Source of the DNA: JAJYKN01 sp035516155
GTDB lineage: Bacteria; Nitrospirota; UBA9217
Reading direction: 5' to 3'
DNA: 64,000 nt
NCBI GenBank assembly: GCA_035516155.1
Contig: DATJAP010000041.1
Span: forward strand, 1-64,000
Below, in pieces: positions 8,345-17,677 of this stretch (positions are counted from its first letter, which is position 1; each line of letters starts with the position of its first letter). The translations under genes were made by a program, and so were the position numbers. The notes under the pieces were generated by a model. That model did no database searches, was not told the DNA's origin, and saw only the letters and a list, made by a program, of their open reading frames with translations.

Positions 8345-9380
8345 CGGGGGCCTCCTCCACAAAGGGGAGGTTGATGATGATCTCGGTGCCCGTTTTCGGG
8401 GCTGTATATTCCTTGCCGATCCTGATCCTTCCGGCATGGAGGCCTATGACGTATTTGGCGAAATACAATCCCTGACCCCAGTTTTCTCCTGAGCCCTTCC
8501 CCTTGTAAAAACACTGGTCCGCCTGCTGCTCGTCCATTCCCACTCCCTCATCGCGGATCGTAACCGCAACATAGCGCCTACTTCCGTCCCTATCTATGGA
8601 GCAGGAAACGAAGACACGCGCACGGTTCTCGCCCGGTTTCCGATATTTGATGGCGTTGTCAATCAAATTTTCGAAGACGGTTTTGAGCAAGGGGGGAGCG
8701 GCATAGATCATGGGCATGGACACGCTTTCCCGAATCGTTATTTCGGCCAGATCGCTGTATTGAGTCGTAAGATCGTCCAGGAGGGCTTTGAGGTCGGTTT
8801 TTTGAAAATCAACCAAACCTGCCTCGCGCTCGTCCGATATTTTCTTAAAGATATCGATATCGGCGAACAATTTGTCTAGATTACCGTCGATTCGTTCTTT
8901 AGCTTCCTGAGGAAAATTGGGGAGCAGATCTATCCTTCGCTTGATCCTCCCAAGATTATTTTTGAACTCATGGCCGATTGTGGCTGAAATGTAGCGAATA
9001 AATTCGTTACGCCGGGCAATTTCCTGATTCTTGAGCAGGAGGACCATGTTTTCCCTCGCTCTCCGTTGTTTTTGTTGGTAAACAATCGACAGATACATGC
9101 TGAATGCAGCAAAAGCAACGATCATCGTCACAAGGGCGTAATTCGAAATTTTGTTGGATGCGTTAAGCTGATCCTGCATGATGGCTAGCCGAATATCGAT
9201 GGTGGTCTGGGAAGGGATGGCGGATTTCCACGGCATCATTATCAGCTCCAGGCGATCAAAAGGCGGCACAAACCGATCTAGGTATACCATGCCTAAAAGG
9301 ATCCAGACAAAAAGCATGAGAGCTATTAATGCCAGTAACCTGATCTTGGCTGGTAAATCAATCTTTTGCATATCGCTCAT
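8337..9380 (-). CDS. Membrane sensor histidine kinase
   Basis: A 347-residue kinase with two transmembrane helices (about 12-33 and 82-102) enclosing a short periplasmic segment of about 45 residues. A coiled linker follows. The HisKA-like box is ISATIGHEFKNN with phospho-acceptor H137. The ATPase domain shows the N box ENLIDNAIKYR, G1 DEGVGMDE and G2 GQGLYFAKYVIGLHAGRI. The short sensor loop gives no hint of the ligand. It is the first gene of an operon with the HEPN-type response regulator and the OmpA-like protein and is very likely the cognate kinase. No strong ribosome binding site precedes ATG 9380. Confidence 0.85.
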   Translation of the reverse strand: MSDMQKIDLPAKIRLLALIALMLFVWILLGMVYLDRFVPPFDRLELIMMPWKSAIPSQTTIDIRLAIMQDQLNASNKISNYALVTMIVAFAAFSMYLSIVYQQKQRRARENMVLLLKNQEIARRNEFIRYISATIGHEFKNNLGRIKRRIDLLPNFPQEAKERIDGNLDKLFADIDIFKKISDEREAGLVDFQKTDLKALLDDLTTQYSDLAEITIRESVSMPMIYAAPPLLKTVFENLIDNAIKYRKPGENRARVFVSCSIDRDGSRRYVAVTIRDEGVGMDEQQADQCFYKGKGSGENWGQGLYFAKYVIGLHAGRIRIGKEYTAPKTGTEIIINLPFVEEAPDV

Positions 9381-9493
9381 ATTTTAATTTAAGACAGTAT
9401 GACGTATATTTCAACAAAATAAACTGAACAAAACCGCTGAATAAGACACGCCTTGCTTCTTCGCGATAGTAGACATTGCTGCGCGTTAACTCG

Positions 9494-11296
9494 TTACTTG
9501 AAAGAAAGCTCTCCCGATGCCAGCGCTTTACAGGCATCTTCGCTCCCCAAATCACAAGCTTTTCGAAAGTCAAACAGGGCAAGGTCTTGCCTGTTTGTTC
9601 TGAGATAAAGAGTTGCGCGATTATAATAGGCAATGACCATCTCCGGATTCAGTTCGATGGCTCTGTCGAAATCATCGAGCGCCCTGCCGGGTTGTCTGTT
9701 TTGGAAATAGATAACCCCGCGATTGTGGAAAGCTTCCGCTCTATTCGGGTTTATGGCGAGAGAATCATTGTAGTACTCTATCGCTTTATTCTGTGCGCCG
9801 GCTCTCTGGTATATGACTCCCAGATTGAAATAGGCCTGATCGTCACCTGGGTTCAAGACAATTGCTTCCTTATAGTCATCGACCGCCTTATCAATCAATC
9901 CCGCTTTTTCATAACAAACGCCGCGGTTGTTATACGCAAAGAATGCCCTCGTCGGATCTCTGTCAATGACATACGTCCACAGTTCAATGCCATTTTTCCA
10001 GATGCCGATCTGTTTGTAGGTCACATAGGACATGGCTGCACAAACCGCAAACGCGGCCACGATGATGACACCCTTGACAGGAGCGCCCGTCCCTGTTCCG
10101 GCAAATCCATGCTTTGAAAACCATGCTGCCGACAAACCGATAAGGAAAAACGGCCCCAGGCTCGGCAAATAGGTAAACCGGTCCGCCATCGCCTGCGGCC
10201 CTACCTGTATGACGCCGAGTACAGGAGCGAGTGTGATGATGTAATAAGACCAGGCTGCCAGCCATAATCTATTGTTTTTCGCTTTGACAAAACAGACTAC
10301 GGTGATTGCGATTACGAATATAATCGAGGAAAGATATTTGAACGACAAAACAGTTGTTTTCGTTGGGTATGTGTAGACAGGAAGTAAATTAAGCGGCCAT
10401 ATCATCATCCCGAAATAAGCAATGAGAGAATGAGCGGAGACGATTGCTCGCGACGGTAAGGGCACCATGGCCAGGGGGGCGATTGCACCCCCCGCTTTAT
10501 GGGCGCAAATGATAATGATTGACATACCCAGACTCAATGCAATAAAGGGAATCTTGTTTATGATTGCCTTCCGAAATGCGGTTGAAGATTCTATTATTTG
10601 AAAGGGGTACCAGTCGAGGATCAGGAGAACAGCAGGCAGAGAAACCGCCATCGGTTTACTGAACAGGGCAAGGATGAAAAAACCGATCGTGATGAGATAG
10701 TATTTGTCGAAAAAACGGGAAGATAACTCTTGGCGTGACGCTCTGTTGCTTTCACTACGGACATAAGCCGTATAGGAAATGATGCTGAGGAGGAAGAACA
10801 GGGCGCACAAGAGATCCTTCCGTTCCGCAACCCAGACAGCTGATTCTACATGCAGGGGGTGTAGGCCGAACAAAATGCCGACGGTTCCTCCCACTACAAG
10901 CATTTCCCGCTCGGAAAGGATTTTCGTCACTTTTTTTTTGATCGACGTTTCGTTCCATGCTTCGAGCAGTCTTATTGTGACAATTACCGCAAGAAAAGTA
11001 TTCACTGCATGGAAAATATTGTTCACGAGATGATGGCCCCAGGGATTCAGGCCCCAGACGGCATAATCTATAGCATGGGATGTCCAGGTAAGAGGGGCCC
11101 AGTAGGATGCATAAAAATCAAAAAACAGCCACTTAAGGAAATGCAGATCAAAAGAACGGATATGAACGTTATTTATGACATACAGGTCATCATCCCAGTT
11201 AATGAAGCCATTCCCAAGCGATGGTAGATATACGATAAATGTTATAAGTGCTATGGAAACTGCGAGGTAATTGGCCCTCCGCCTTGTACTGATCAC
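9494..11296 (-). CDS. TMTC-like multi-pass membrane protein with C-terminal TPRs
   Basis: About 600 residues. The N-terminal two thirds have roughly ten transmembrane helices with the GFINWDDDLYV motif near the first extracytoplasmic loop and HPLHVESAVWVAERKDLL in a later loop, both typical of TMTC/DUF1736-type proteins related to GT-C mannosyltransferases. The last about 170 residues hold four to five TPRs (for example AYNNRGVCYEKAGLIDKA, AYFNLGVIYQRAG, AFHNRGVIYFQNRQ). The frame opens at TTG 11308, but GTG 11296 has a TGAGG sequence 8 bases upstream and is preferred. A divergent paralogue lies at 11577-13421. Function in bacteria is not established; O-glycosylation or a membrane scaffold role is inference. 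Confidence 0.75.
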   Translation of the reverse strand: MISTRRRANYLAVSIALITFIVYLPSLGNGFINWDDDLYVINNVHIRSFDLHFLKWLFFDFYASYWAPLTWTSHAIDYAVWGLNPWGHHLVNNIFHAVNTFLAVIVTIRLLEAWNETSIKKKVTKILSEREMLVVGGTVGILFGLHPLHVESAVWVAERKDLLCALFFLLSIISYTAYVRSESNRASRQELSSRFFDKYYLITIGFFILALFSKPMAVSLPAVLLILDWYPFQIIESSTAFRKAIINKIPFIALSLGMSIIIICAHKAGGAIAPLAMVPLPSRAIVSAHSLIAYFGMMIWPLNLLPVYTYPTKTTVLSFKYLSSIIFVIAITVVCFVKAKNNRLWLAAWSYYIITLAPVLGVIQVGPQAMADRFTYLPSLGPFFLIGLSAAWFSKHGFAGTGTGAPVKGVIIVAAFAVCAAMSYVTYKQIGIWKNGIELWTYVIDRDPTRAFFAYNNRGVCYEKAGLIDKAVDDYKEAIVLNPGDDQAYFNLGVIYQRAGAQNKAIEYYNDSLAINPNRAEAFHNRGVIYFQNRQPGRALDDFDRAIELNPEMVIAYYNRATLYLRTNRQDLALFDFRKACDLGSEDACKALASGELSFK

Positions 11297-11576
11297 AATC
11301 AACCTCAAAAATTTTAGAAAATTTATGATCCTTCAACCGGTGCAAAATAATAATAAATTATACCATTTTTAAAAAGATATTTGAACCACAAATTCCTCAT
11401 GTATTATTCGTTGATAAAAAGGGGCCGTGTCCGGACACTATTGTGAGACCGAAAAGAAAATATCTCGACGGGGTTTCACCTCTCCAAAAAAGCCGGAACA
11501 GGCAACTAAAAAAGCCTTGATTGGTTGATGTGTAGGTCTTATAATCATATCCGCTATCTATACAGAGGAGGGATCC

Positions 11577-13421
11577 ATGTTTCGCGGCAAATTTGAAATA
11601 TTCATGCACCAAATAATTGTCTTGCTATTCTTGTCCGCGGTGACGTTTGCTCTCTACTGGCAGGCATTAGGGCATAATTTTCTCATTTACTGGGACGATG
11701 GCATCTACATCACGAGTAATATGACGATTCAGCGGGTCACTTGGGAAAATATAAGAACTGCGTTTACTACTTTTTACGTAGGGAATTATGCCCCAGTACA
11801 GATTCTTTCTTACATGCTCGATTATTCAATTTGGGGTATGCGACCTGAGGGCTTCATTTTTACGAATATTCTAATTCATACCGCAAATGGCATTTTATTC
11901 TACTATCTCCTCACAAGATTGTCATGGCAACGGCTACCCGCTTGCGCCGCAGCTTTAATTTTCCTTATACATCCTGTTCAGATTGAATCCGTAGCTTGGC
12001 TCTCCCAACGCAAAAACGTCCTTTCCATGTTGTTCTTTTTACTTTCCTTGACTGGGTACATTTTGTACCGGGAAAAATCGGGGAGACGGCAGGGATTATT
12101 ATATGTGTCTTCAATGATTGCTTTTATCCTTTCTCTTCTTACCAAATCTGTCTGTATAATCCTTCCCCTCGTTTTTATAGCATTAGATTTCTGCATAGCA
12201 CCGAAACGCAGTCGAAAAAACCTAAAACACTTACTGATCGATAAGATCCCGTTTTTTGCTGTTGCTTTCGTTTTTGCTCTTCTTACCATTTATAGTCAAT
12301 CAAAGACTATGGGAGGGGGTCGAACTTCCTACCTCAATGGGAGTCCTTTTGACACTCTGTTTACCATGCTTCCAGTTTTTATTCGATATTTAAAGCTGAT
12401 TTTCTGGCCTGCAAACCTGAGCGCTGTATATGCTCCAGCGATCAAAACGGGAGTTGATGTTGAAGTCGCTCTGGCAGCACTCTTACTCTCGCTCATCATG
12501 GCACTAGGGATTTACCTCTATCATCGCAAACGTGATTTGCTATTCTGGCTTGTTCTCTTTTTCATAGGCCTGTTGCCAGTCGCTCAAATAGTGCCGATTG
12601 TTACCTTAATGAACGATCGCTATTTGTACTTCCCCATGCTCGGTGCCGCCGCATTTATTGTTGACATTGTTTTCCTCGCGGTCAATAAAGCACAAATGAT
12701 TAATCCCCTTGTCAGGACTGCAGTAGGCCTAACTTTGTTGCTGCTTCTTGGCCGTTATTGCATTGTAACTTATGATAGAATCCCGGTCTGGAAAGACGAT
12801 AATGCCCTGTGGGAGGATGCAGTGAGGAAAGTTCCCGACTCACCAAAGGCTCGTTTCTCATATGCTCATATATTGGAGTTGCAAGGAAAGATCGCCGAAG
12901 CGGAAAAACAATATGAGCTTGGTATGAATTTATTTCCAGATGCCTTTGAGCGCTATTCCTTGGCGCGACTCTACGAGAAAAACGGCCAGTTGGATAAGGC
13001 CAAGGAGGAGTATCAGCGTTTTCTATCGCAGTCCCCCGGATTTCTGGATGGGCGCAATAGTCTTGCGATCATTTTCTTCAACGAAGGGATGCTTGATCAA
13101 GCTATTGAACAATATAAAATCGCTCTGCGATATGATCCATCTTGGGCAATGGGTTATTACAACCTTGCAGTGATTTATGAAAAGAGTGGTAAGAAGAATA
13201 ACGCCCTGAATAATATCAAAAAAGCAGTGAGTTTGGATCCTGGTAATGCCGAGTTTCACTATAAACTTGGCAATGTTTTGTTTGAAAACGGATTGAAAGA
13301 AAAGGCTCTTCGAGAATTTGAAATTGCTACTAATCTTGATCCTCGCAAGCCACTCTATGCTATAAAATTTGGCGAAGTATCAGAAATGTTAAAAGGAAAA
13401 GTCGTTAAAAAAAGGAATTAA
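11577..13421 (+). CDS. TMTC-like multi-pass membrane protein with C-terminal TPRs (paralogue)
   Basis: A 614-residue protein of the same architecture as its divergent neighbour. The first extracytoplasmic loop has LIYWDDGIYI, a later loop has HPVQIESVAWLSQRKNVLS, about ten hydrophobic helices follow, and at least four TPRs occupy residues about 430-600 (RFSYAHILELQGKIAEAEKQ, LARLYEKNGQLDKAKEEY, GYYNLAVIYEKSGKKNNAL). ATG 11577 is preceded by a strong GAGGAGGG. The gene is AT-richer than the minus-strand copy. The two share the membrane and TPR order but differ widely in sequence, suggesting an old duplication or separate acquisition. Confidence 0.75.
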   Translation: MFRGKFEIFMHQIIVLLFLSAVTFALYWQALGHNFLIYWDDGIYITSNMTIQRVTWENIRTAFTTFYVGNYAPVQILSYMLDYSIWGMRPEGFIFTNILIHTANGILFYYLLTRLSWQRLPACAAALIFLIHPVQIESVAWLSQRKNVLSMLFFLLSLTGYILYREKSGRRQGLLYVSSMIAFILSLLTKSVCIILPLVFIALDFCIAPKRSRKNLKHLLIDKIPFFAVAFVFALLTIYSQSKTMGGGRTSYLNGSPFDTLFTMLPVFIRYLKLIFWPANLSAVYAPAIKTGVDVEVALAALLLSLIMALGIYLYHRKRDLLFWLVLFFIGLLPVAQIVPIVTLMNDRYLYFPMLGAAAFIVDIVFLAVNKAQMINPLVRTAVGLTLLLLLGRYCIVTYDRIPVWKDDNALWEDAVRKVPDSPKARFSYAHILELQGKIAEAEKQYELGMNLFPDAFERYSLARLYEKNGQLDKAKEEYQRFLSQSPGFLDGRNSLAIIFFNEGMLDQAIEQYKIALRYDPSWAMGYYNLAVIYEKSGKKNNALNNIKKAVSLDPGNAEFHYKLGNVLFENGLKEKALREFEIATNLDPRKPLYAIKFGEVSEMLKGKVVKKRN

Positions 13422-13566
13422 CGAGGAAGGCGACAGAAGAGATGGGAAAATTGCTTGCAACTCCAGACGAACAGACACAGCACCGGCTATAGCACTATCG
13501 GACAAAAAAAGATTGCTTCTGTGCTGCATTGTCACTGCCAAGAGTTGACAGCCTTAATAAACAGCC

Positions 13567-13800
13567 TTATCTTGCAACATCAGGGTTGCTTGGCCTGTTT
13601 GTTCTCTGCTTACGCCGTTGCAAGGTTGGCAATTGAGATGTGGATGCCTTTTCTTCGGGGAGAGCCCTTTGATCTTCCTTACGATAAACGGCTTCAATGT
13701 CCGACATCACATCGTCCTCGGACCGGTGTATCTGGTACCTCCGGCCAAGGACTGACACCCCCTAGCTGGGACTTTGACCCGGTCAACTGTTGTTGCCGAC
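13567..13800 (-). pseudogene. Short orphan frame, probably a gene remnant
   Basis: The minus strand has a frame around SVLGRRYQIHRSEDDVMSDIEAVYRKED with protein-like composition but no start or full domain. It lies next to a decayed zinc-ribbon gene and is probably debris from the same lost segment. I do not recognise the family. Confidence 0.25.
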
Positions 13801-13899
13801 AGATATTACACCGTAAATGAGACCCACGGCAAATAATCAGCAGTTGATTTCTTTAACCGTAGAAACCCCTTTCATTTATTATTTGATGGACGCACTCTG

Positions 13900-14200
13900 A
13901 GTTCATGGAGCTCCTCATCCAAAGGTTTACGAGGAAACAGTGCCAAGACATGTGAGCGCTGTCATAAGCTGTTTCCGATAGCCCCCGCAGTGCAGAATCA
14001 ACCGAATTGCCGAGGCGGTCTGCCAGAAGGAACTAAAGAAGCCATGGCGGAGATGGAAGCTGGATTCTGACAACGCCTAGCGGAAGAATCAGGCTGATGC
14101 CTGGCGGAGGGAGCGCAGGAAGAACAGCGGCTATGGAAAGGAGAGATCAGCAGAGGGGCGTGGATACCGCAGGTCTCAAGCCCACCCGATCGATTCACGA
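13900..14200 (+). pseudogene. Decayed small zinc-ribbon protein gene
   Basis: The plus strand reads TCERCHKLFPIAPAVQNQPNC and then, after a frameshift, ELKKPWRRWKLDSDNA, an in-frame TAG, and RKNQADAWRRERRKNSGY. This order (CxxC, PxVxNQxxC, CQKExKxxWxxxKLxxDxxYxxNQxxAxxxWRxxxPxY) matches a family of about 140-residue Cys-pair proteins found near mobile genes in many Proteobacteria, whose function I do not know. The frameshift and stop make this copy dead. The rest of 13422-14431 shows no other gene. Confidence 0.5.
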
Positions 14201-14431
14201 GGGATTTAACCGCGCCTCTCCGAAGCGTTCTTCGAGATGCTGCAGAGACAATGAAAGATGATGTTAGAGCCTTTCACTATTAATTATTAAACGTCTCATG
14301 ATAGAATGGACAAGATCTATGATCTGCGCCACTTGTCTTACATCCGTCATTCCGCATACCCGAGTGCTTTTGGCAACAACAGCGGGGATATAACATACAA
14401 TTTAAGTACGATTTCCTTTTCTCCTGCTCTA

Positions 14432-15655
14432 TCACATATCCGAATCCGATTGCATTCCCGAAAAATATTCCGCATCGGGATGTTGCAGGTGGGGCAGTAT
14501 CTGCGGTCTTTTTACCTCGCCACTCAGTTCCCGGAGCAGCAGGTTGAAAAAGGTCCTGGCGATATTTTCGTCGAACTGCGTGCCGCAGCATTTCATGACT
14601 TCCTCGAAGGTTTTATCGAGCCCCAACTTGTCGCGGTAAGGCCGATCCGTGGTCATGGCGTCGAAGGCATCGACCAAGGTAAGGATCTTGACGCCCTCGC
14701 TCAGATCCCCTTCGCGGAGCGCATCGGGATAACCATTTCCATCCATCCGCTCGTGATGATGACGGACGAAATAATCGACGTTTTTCCAAGGGAAATTGAC
14801 CTTCGAAAGAATGTCGTAAGATATCTGAGGATGTTTCCTTATTTCATTTACTTCTACCGCCGTCAGTTTCTCGTCCTTTTTTATTACTTTCGTGTCAATG
14901 ATAATTTTCCCGATATCATGGAGCAGGCCGGCAATATAGATCCCCTCCACGTCTTTCTTTTTCCAGCCAAGTTCCTTTGCAATCGCAACAGCGTAACTCG
15001 CAACCCGGTAGGAATGGTCCTTGGTATACCCGTCCTTAGCGTCGATGGCTGCCGCGAATGCCTGAATAGTATCGTGATAGATTCGCTGCATATTTTTATA
15101 GAGCCGCCTGTTTTCTTCCGCTTTCTTTGCCAGTTCCAAAAACAGATGCGCATTGTGGATCGTTATTGCCATTTGATGCGCGATGATCCGGAGGACATCT
15201 TTTTCTCCCTGTCGATAGGGTAGGCCACCAAGCTTGCGGCCGAGCGTAAGAGCGCCGACGAATTCCTCCTTCGCGAAAAGAGGAAGAAACACCTTCGCCT
15301 TCAGTTTGGCAAAGGCCTCCTGGTTGTGCCTGAAAAATGCGGTGTCTGCCATGTCGCGGAGCATGTGGGGATCATTCATGATCAACTGCTTGATATGTTG
15401 CGTCTTAGCGTTAAGCCTGATTTCCTGAAGGTTGCGGTCCCGGGTCCCTTTTGCGACAAGGAGGTCAAGGTCCTTTCTCACGGGGTGGTACACGAACAGG
15501 GCCGCCGACGGCACGGAAAGGGTACCCGTAATGACGTAGAGAGCGGCTTTCATTTTCGCCGAAAGGTCTTTCGAGGAGGTCGACTCCTGCCCCAGATCAA
15601 TCAGCGAACCGATACTGAACATCAGCCGCTTGAGGTGCAGGGTTTTCACCGTCAT
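14432..15655 (-). CDS. GAF-HD-GYP c-di-GMP phosphodiesterase
   Basis: A 407-residue cytoplasmic protein. Residues about 25-180 are a GAF-type sensor (ALFVYHPVRKDLDLLVAKG ... VFLPLFAKEEFVGALTLGR). Residues about 205-375 are an HD-GYP domain with HSYRVASYAV, HDIGK (the HD metal pair), the downstream HHHERMDGNGYP that carries the GYP-type signature, and TLVDAFDAMTTDRPYR. Family members hydrolyse cyclic di-GMP, first to pGpG and often on to GMP. A ribosome binding site AGGAG precedes ATG 15655. It is the last gene of a four-gene operon that begins with a GGDEF cyclase, so synthesis and breakdown of the messenger are co-transcribed. Confidence 0.85.
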   Translation of the reverse strand: MTVKTLHLKRLMFSIGSLIDLGQESTSSKDLSAKMKAALYVITGTLSVPSAALFVYHPVRKDLDLLVAKGTRDRNLQEIRLNAKTQHIKQLIMNDPHMLRDMADTAFFRHNQEAFAKLKAKVFLPLFAKEEFVGALTLGRKLGGLPYRQGEKDVLRIIAHQMAITIHNAHLFLELAKKAEENRRLYKNMQRIYHDTIQAFAAAIDAKDGYTKDHSYRVASYAVAIAKELGWKKKDVEGIYIAGLLHDIGKIIIDTKVIKKDEKLTAVEVNEIRKHPQISYDILSKVNFPWKNVDYFVRHHHERMDGNGYPDALREGDLSEGVKILTLVDAFDAMTTDRPYRDKLGLDKTFEEVMKCCGTQFDENIARTFFNLLLRELSGEVKRPQILPHLQHPDAEYFSGMQSDSDM

Positions 15656-15656
15656 A

Positions 15657-16010
15657 TCAACTTCTCCTGTTCAAATAGCTGAACGCATCGTTTTCGTCCT
15701 TGAAAACCTTTACGTATTTTATCAAGCCCGCCATCTCAAAGATTTCCCGGTGGTCTTTCTTCATATTGGTGAAGCAAAGCAGGCTGTGGTATTCCAGGGT
15801 CTTCTGCACCATGCTGAGGAAGATGGACAGGCCGATGGTGTTGATGAACTGGACGCCGGAAAAGTTCACGATGAGTTTCTTGATGCCGCTGCCGAGAAAC
15901 CGCTCGCTCGCGAACTCAAGGGTCTCTGCTCCGATATCGTTGATGTATCCCTTCGGCTCTATGATGGCGATATCCTGCTCTGATTTCGATGATAAAGAAA
16001 AATTACTCAC
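15657..16010 (-). CDS. STAS-domain anti-sigma factor antagonist-like protein
   Basis: A 117-residue single STAS domain (SpoIIAA/RsbV type), starting at GTG 16010 inside the 3' end of the kinase gene (8-bp overlap). The fold signature KLIVNFSGVQFINTIGLSIFL is clear. At the usual phosphorylation site D-S-S-G the protein reads N57-T58-I59-G60, so the acceptor, if any, would be Thr58. The upstream gene encodes an RsbW-like ATPase domain, its likely partner in a partner switch. The output is not obvious because no sigma factor lies in the operon. Confidence 0.8.
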   Translation of the reverse strand: MSNFSLSSKSEQDIAIIEPKGYINDIGAETLEFASERFLGSGIKKLIVNFSGVQFINTIGLSIFLSMVQKTLEYHSLLCFTNMKKDHREIFEMAGLIKYVKVFKDENDAFSYLNRRS

Positions 16011-17676
16011 GATTCGTCACGTCCTCCTTGGGGACGCTTGCAGACTTCTCGATTTTTTTAACCAGAACCACCTTCGTGCCGAGAGCGGTCTTTTCAAATG
16101 TGACTTCATCGGTAAAGCGCTTTATCAGCTTGAGGCCCCAGCCTCTCTTTGGCGCATTCCCGGTGTTTTGATCATGAACGGGTTCGCCGGTTTCCTGTAC
16201 AATGAATTCCTGCCCTGCGCTTTCCACAGAAACCTCTATCCGGCCCCCGTCGACAGTGATGCCGACATAGACCTTTTTCCCGATGCCCTGCCCGTGCTCC
16301 ATGGCGTTAATGCATGCCTCGATCACCGCTATCTGCAACTGACCGATGGCGTCCTGATTCATATGGAAATTCTTGCCTATCTGGTCGAGGCATTGGGCCG
16401 CGATGAGCTCGGCCTCCTTGGTCATCGGAAGCGTCATGTCAAAGCGGACGACCTGCTCCTTTTGCGGTTGTAGCCGTTCAAGGAAGTCCTGTTCCATGTC
16501 GTGAGCGGACTTTGCGAGGATCTCCCGCATATAGAGGTGGTCGATGATGTCCAGCAGCACCCGGTCATCCGTAGACTTGAACAGGCCATACTCGCCTCGC
16601 AGGAAACCGGCAAGGTACAGGGCCTTTGCGACGGCGCTCGCCTGGGTGTCGGTCAGGGAAAAGGATTTCGCGATACGTTCGCATGAAAAGGCATCGGGGG
16701 AGTGATAGATTTTATAGAGCAGCGCGAGTGCTGTTCTCCTCAGGCTGAGATCGGGAAGATAGCTCTTCAGGACCGAAGACCAGAAGAGGGATAGAGTCCC
16801 GTTCATGATCTCCCTGATGTAGGCGCTCCAGAAGTCCTTCTCGTCGGGATTGTGCTTGGTGCACGCCCTGGTGACAACGCGGCCAAGGTAGAAGGGATTG
16901 CCCCCCAGATGGCGCAGAAGGAGAGGAGGCATGGTGCTGCCTTCTGATCCGTGCTCCTGGAGAAGTGAAAGAATGCGTGACGAGGTCGCCTCCGATCCGA
17001 GGGGCTGGACGGCGATTCGCTCAAGGCCGCTCACAACGGAAATTTCCTGGAGCTCGGCCATGCTTCCCGCGATTACGTGGGGTGTTTTCCTCTGGGAGAC
17101 CGGCTCCTCGAAGAGGGCGATCAGGCGCTGCTCGGGGAAGCCGTCGCGATGGAGACCCGCCAGCCAGTGAAAATCATCGATCAAAACGGCGACCGGGATT
17201 CCTGTGGACAGCACCGAGCGATGAGGAGCATTAAGCGCTATGCGGAGGCCGTCCACAGGATCAGCGGATCCCCGCGCATACTGGTCGAGCAGGTCTCTGG
17301 CCCATATAGCTTCCTGCTCCTCTGCCAGTATGGAAAGGTCATCGACTGTTATCCCGTCGCGGTAGAGCAGGGCCTGTTCCTTTTTTTGAAAAGCAAGTCT
17401 CTGGCAGATAAACTGAGTCAGATAGGTTCTGGAAAAAGCCGATGCGGATAGCAGTGCGGGGCTGACCGAATAGAAAAAAGGCGCCATCCGGCTCTGTTTC
17501 CAGAACAGCTGGCCGAAGAGATGTTTAAGCAACTCTGTTTTTCCGATACCCCGCGGGCCGGACAGAACGATGCTTTGGGCCAGGCCGGTATCCGTCTGGA
17601 GGACCCGTTTGAGGAGACCAGCCAGTTCATCCTGCCTTCCTGAAAAATCTTTTTCCTGGAGAGAACTGAACGACAT
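16003..17676 (-). CDS. AAA/STAND-like ATPase fused to RsbW-type anti-sigma kinase domain
   Basis: A 557-residue two-part protein. The N-terminal half is an ORC/AAA-type NTPase with Walker A LSGPRGIGKTELLKHLF (about residues 39-55) and Walker B VAVLIDDFHWLAG, followed by helical and winged-helix-like segments. Residues about 415-545 are a GHKL ATPase of the RsbW/SpoIIAB type with IEACINAMEHGQG (N box) and KRGWGLKLIKRFTDEV (G box). Such domains phosphorylate STAS partners or hold sigma factors. The STAS partner is encoded by the overlapping next gene, and the preceding GGDEF gene ends 1 bp away. The fusion suggests that NTP-dependent sensing gates the kinase. Confidence 0.8.
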   Translation of the reverse strand: MSFSSLQEKDFSGRQDELAGLLKRVLQTDTGLAQSIVLSGPRGIGKTELLKHLFGQLFWKQSRMAPFFYSVSPALLSASAFSRTYLTQFICQRLAFQKKEQALLYRDGITVDDLSILAEEQEAIWARDLLDQYARGSADPVDGLRIALNAPHRSVLSTGIPVAVLIDDFHWLAGLHRDGFPEQRLIALFEEPVSQRKTPHVIAGSMAELQEISVVSGLERIAVQPLGSEATSSRILSLLQEHGSEGSTMPPLLLRHLGGNPFYLGRVVTRACTKHNPDEKDFWSAYIREIMNGTLSLFWSSVLKSYLPDLSLRRTALALLYKIYHSPDAFSCERIAKSFSLTDTQASAVAKALYLAGFLRGEYGLFKSTDDRVLLDIIDHLYMREILAKSAHDMEQDFLERLQPQKEQVVRFDMTLPMTKEAELIAAQCLDQIGKNFHMNQDAIGQLQIAVIEACINAMEHGQGIGKKVYVGITVDGGRIEVSVESAGQEFIVQETGEPVHDQNTGNAPKRGWGLKLIKRFTDEVTFEKTALGTKVVLVKKIEKSASVPKEDVTNRE

Positions 17677-17677
17677 T

